From positions 4,272,001-4,336,000 of the forward strand of contig JAEMBT020000001.1 of the NCBI GenBank assembly GCA_018873245.2: a stretch of DNA of 64,000 nucleotides. The letters run 5' to 3'. The position numbers and the translations under genes are program-made. The number at the start of each line of letters is the position of its first letter. Positions within the stretch are counted from its first letter, which is position 1. The notes beneath the pieces were generated by a model. That model did not search any database. It had not been told where the DNA came from and worked only from the letters and a program-made list of their open reading frames with translations. This DNA comes from Archegozetes longisetosus. Lineage: Eukaryota; Arthropoda; Arachnida; Sarcoptiformes; Trhypochthoniidae. This document shows, one piece after another, positions 62,701 through 64,000 of the stretch.

Positions 62701-64000
62701 GCTGTTATCAATTGTTATAAAGAGCACACTTTCCTAATCTACAATTTGGTATGCAAAGAGATTAAACTTTTCTTGCGTTTATATTCATGGTTTCTTAAGC
62801 ATAAATTTAGAAAATTTTATAAACAAAACTCATTCTTCAGTGAAAGCCTGAGTGAATTAAGTCATTTGAAACTGCATTGTATAATCTGACAAATAGGAAA
62901 TTAAAATTCATATTAACATCCGTTTACTCTCTAATAGAAAAATATGACTTTCACACTAATCGTATTTTCTATGGGTAGTATTTGATCGAAAAGTGTGATC
63001 ATGCAATCTATTTTTATGCTAATCTATTTATATTGCATTTCTCAAGGCTCTTCTAAAACTCAGTTCAAACTGTAGTTTATTTTAGACTTAATTCCTTATA
63101 TAACGTCTTAATCATTAACATATTTTAATTGTTAGCACATTCAAATGCATTCTAATCGTGGCAATCAATCATAAATAGGGTAATATTGATGTCAATTTTT
63201 TACACTTCGCTTCAGACTAATGTTTTGAAATCAATATTGGGAACGTTTTGAGCACTTTGTTGCATATAAATGTTGGAAAAAGATGACACGAAGTAAAAGT
63301 ATTTCTAAAAATTTGTTGAAGCTATCAAAATATTTTGCCGTTATAATCTTATGTTGAACAGCATAAAAATTGTTGGCATGCTTTATAATGGCTTTTAGTA
63401 TAATGCTGTTGTAGAATATAAACGAGTGGTGAAGATATAGGATTTTTAATTAAAATATTTTACTCTCTTTCATCAAGTGATGATTTCAATTTTGGTTGGA
63501 TAATATATAAAAATAGTCCTGATTTTCATATAGTGAAGTTTGGTATTGATTATCGCGTAGGTTTTTATAGATTAGGAAAACTTCATAAATACAAAGTTGC
63601 GTCTGTTTTCGACTCATTAAAACTTCGATCTATATTTACTTTTCTTACTACGATTGTAATCGCAATCATTAGCTAAACGTTGAAAATCCTAAACTACTCG
63701 GAAACAACAGATTCTTTAGAAGAGCTACAATTGAAGTAAGTGATCATTATCATGAATGATAGAAATTTGTAGCTTCAAATAGATCAGCCTTTAGCTATAA
63801 TTAACTCAATTTCTTAAGACAATAGATGTAAGAGTTATAAAGCTTTGATTGGTTCAACTTTAATTAGTAAATCAATATTTTATTAGATTCTTAAATCTTC
63901 ATTTGTTTTATCTGTTTTTCCATTTGATTGTTGACTATCAAACTACTAAAAGATTCGTTTGTTTCATATAACTTGTAATTCAATGTAAATATTGCTTTAA
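59751..64000. other. Upstream region of the elongase gene and right edge
   Basis: AT-rich, without a clear gene. A GC-richer patch at about 60930-61015 may be a promoter or an untranslated exon. The only coding-like signal is the weak candidate exon at 61222-61312. Nothing was recognised from 61320 to the window end. Confidence 0.45.
61222..61312 (+). other. Weak candidate first coding exon
   Basis: After an acceptor (aaatttgcag) there is a short leader, an ATG at 61247 and 22 codons (starting MINNLGIKSFDLPNG) up to a GTGTGC donor at 61313 in phase 0. The donor is poor and I found no matching downstream exon within the window. It could be chance; a gene continuing past the right edge would explain it. 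Confidence 0.15.

Noticed and set aside
1..64000. CRISPR arrays, operons, prophage or bacterial mobile systems
   Set aside because: The sequence is clearly eukaryotic, with spliced genes and no regularly spaced repeats; none of these was found.

Overview
The window is eukaryotic and very AT-rich. It has spliced genes with GT-AG introns, long gene-poor stretches and several families of decayed DNA transposons. Gene content points to a bilaterian animal: a Schnurri/HIVEP-type BMP cofactor, an ELOVL fatty acid elongase, a DEAD-box helicase and an SLC18B1-like transporter. Short TTAGG/CCTAA runs, the Drosophila-like order of Schnurri fingers, compact coding exons and low GC suggest an arthropod, perhaps a mite. 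That placement is inference from memory, with no database search.

Layout. 1-1474 is non-coding and opens with a perfect 24-base palindrome. 1475-4064 (+) is a six-exon MFS transporter whose last splice junction lacks a GT donor. 4526-6188 (-) is a complete four-exon DEAD-box RNA helicase of 482 aa, convergent with the transporter. 8694-23550 (-) is the main gene: six exons that join in frame into a 1,725-aa Schnurri/HIVEP-like zinc-finger protein. Three of its introns are long and one of those holds a transposon remnant. The N-terminal finger pair expected in the family is absent from the model.

23.6-58.9 kb is mostly non-coding. It holds one well-formed isolated minus-strand exon (43892-44024), a second candidate exon of uncertain strand (41249-41401), a decayed Tc1 element with TA target sites and matching inverted ends (31950-33361), a deleted mariner-like element (29381-29871), two related foldback families (24.2/35.0 kb and 29.9/39.2 kb), a short foldback (49940-50045), a pair of inverted 260-bp hAT-like MITEs (53.25 and 57.15 kb), and pogo/Tigger-like fragments (15.2, 19.1 and 27.1 kb). 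58932-59750 (-) is an ELOVL elongase whose whole coding sequence lies in one exon. The right end is non-coding apart from one weak candidate first exon at 61.2 kb.

The four main genes show no functional clustering; this looks like ordinary neighbourhood. I found no novel multi-gene system. The most useful leads are the unidentified exons, the missing N-terminal finger pair, the transporter splice anomaly and the undescribed repeat families.
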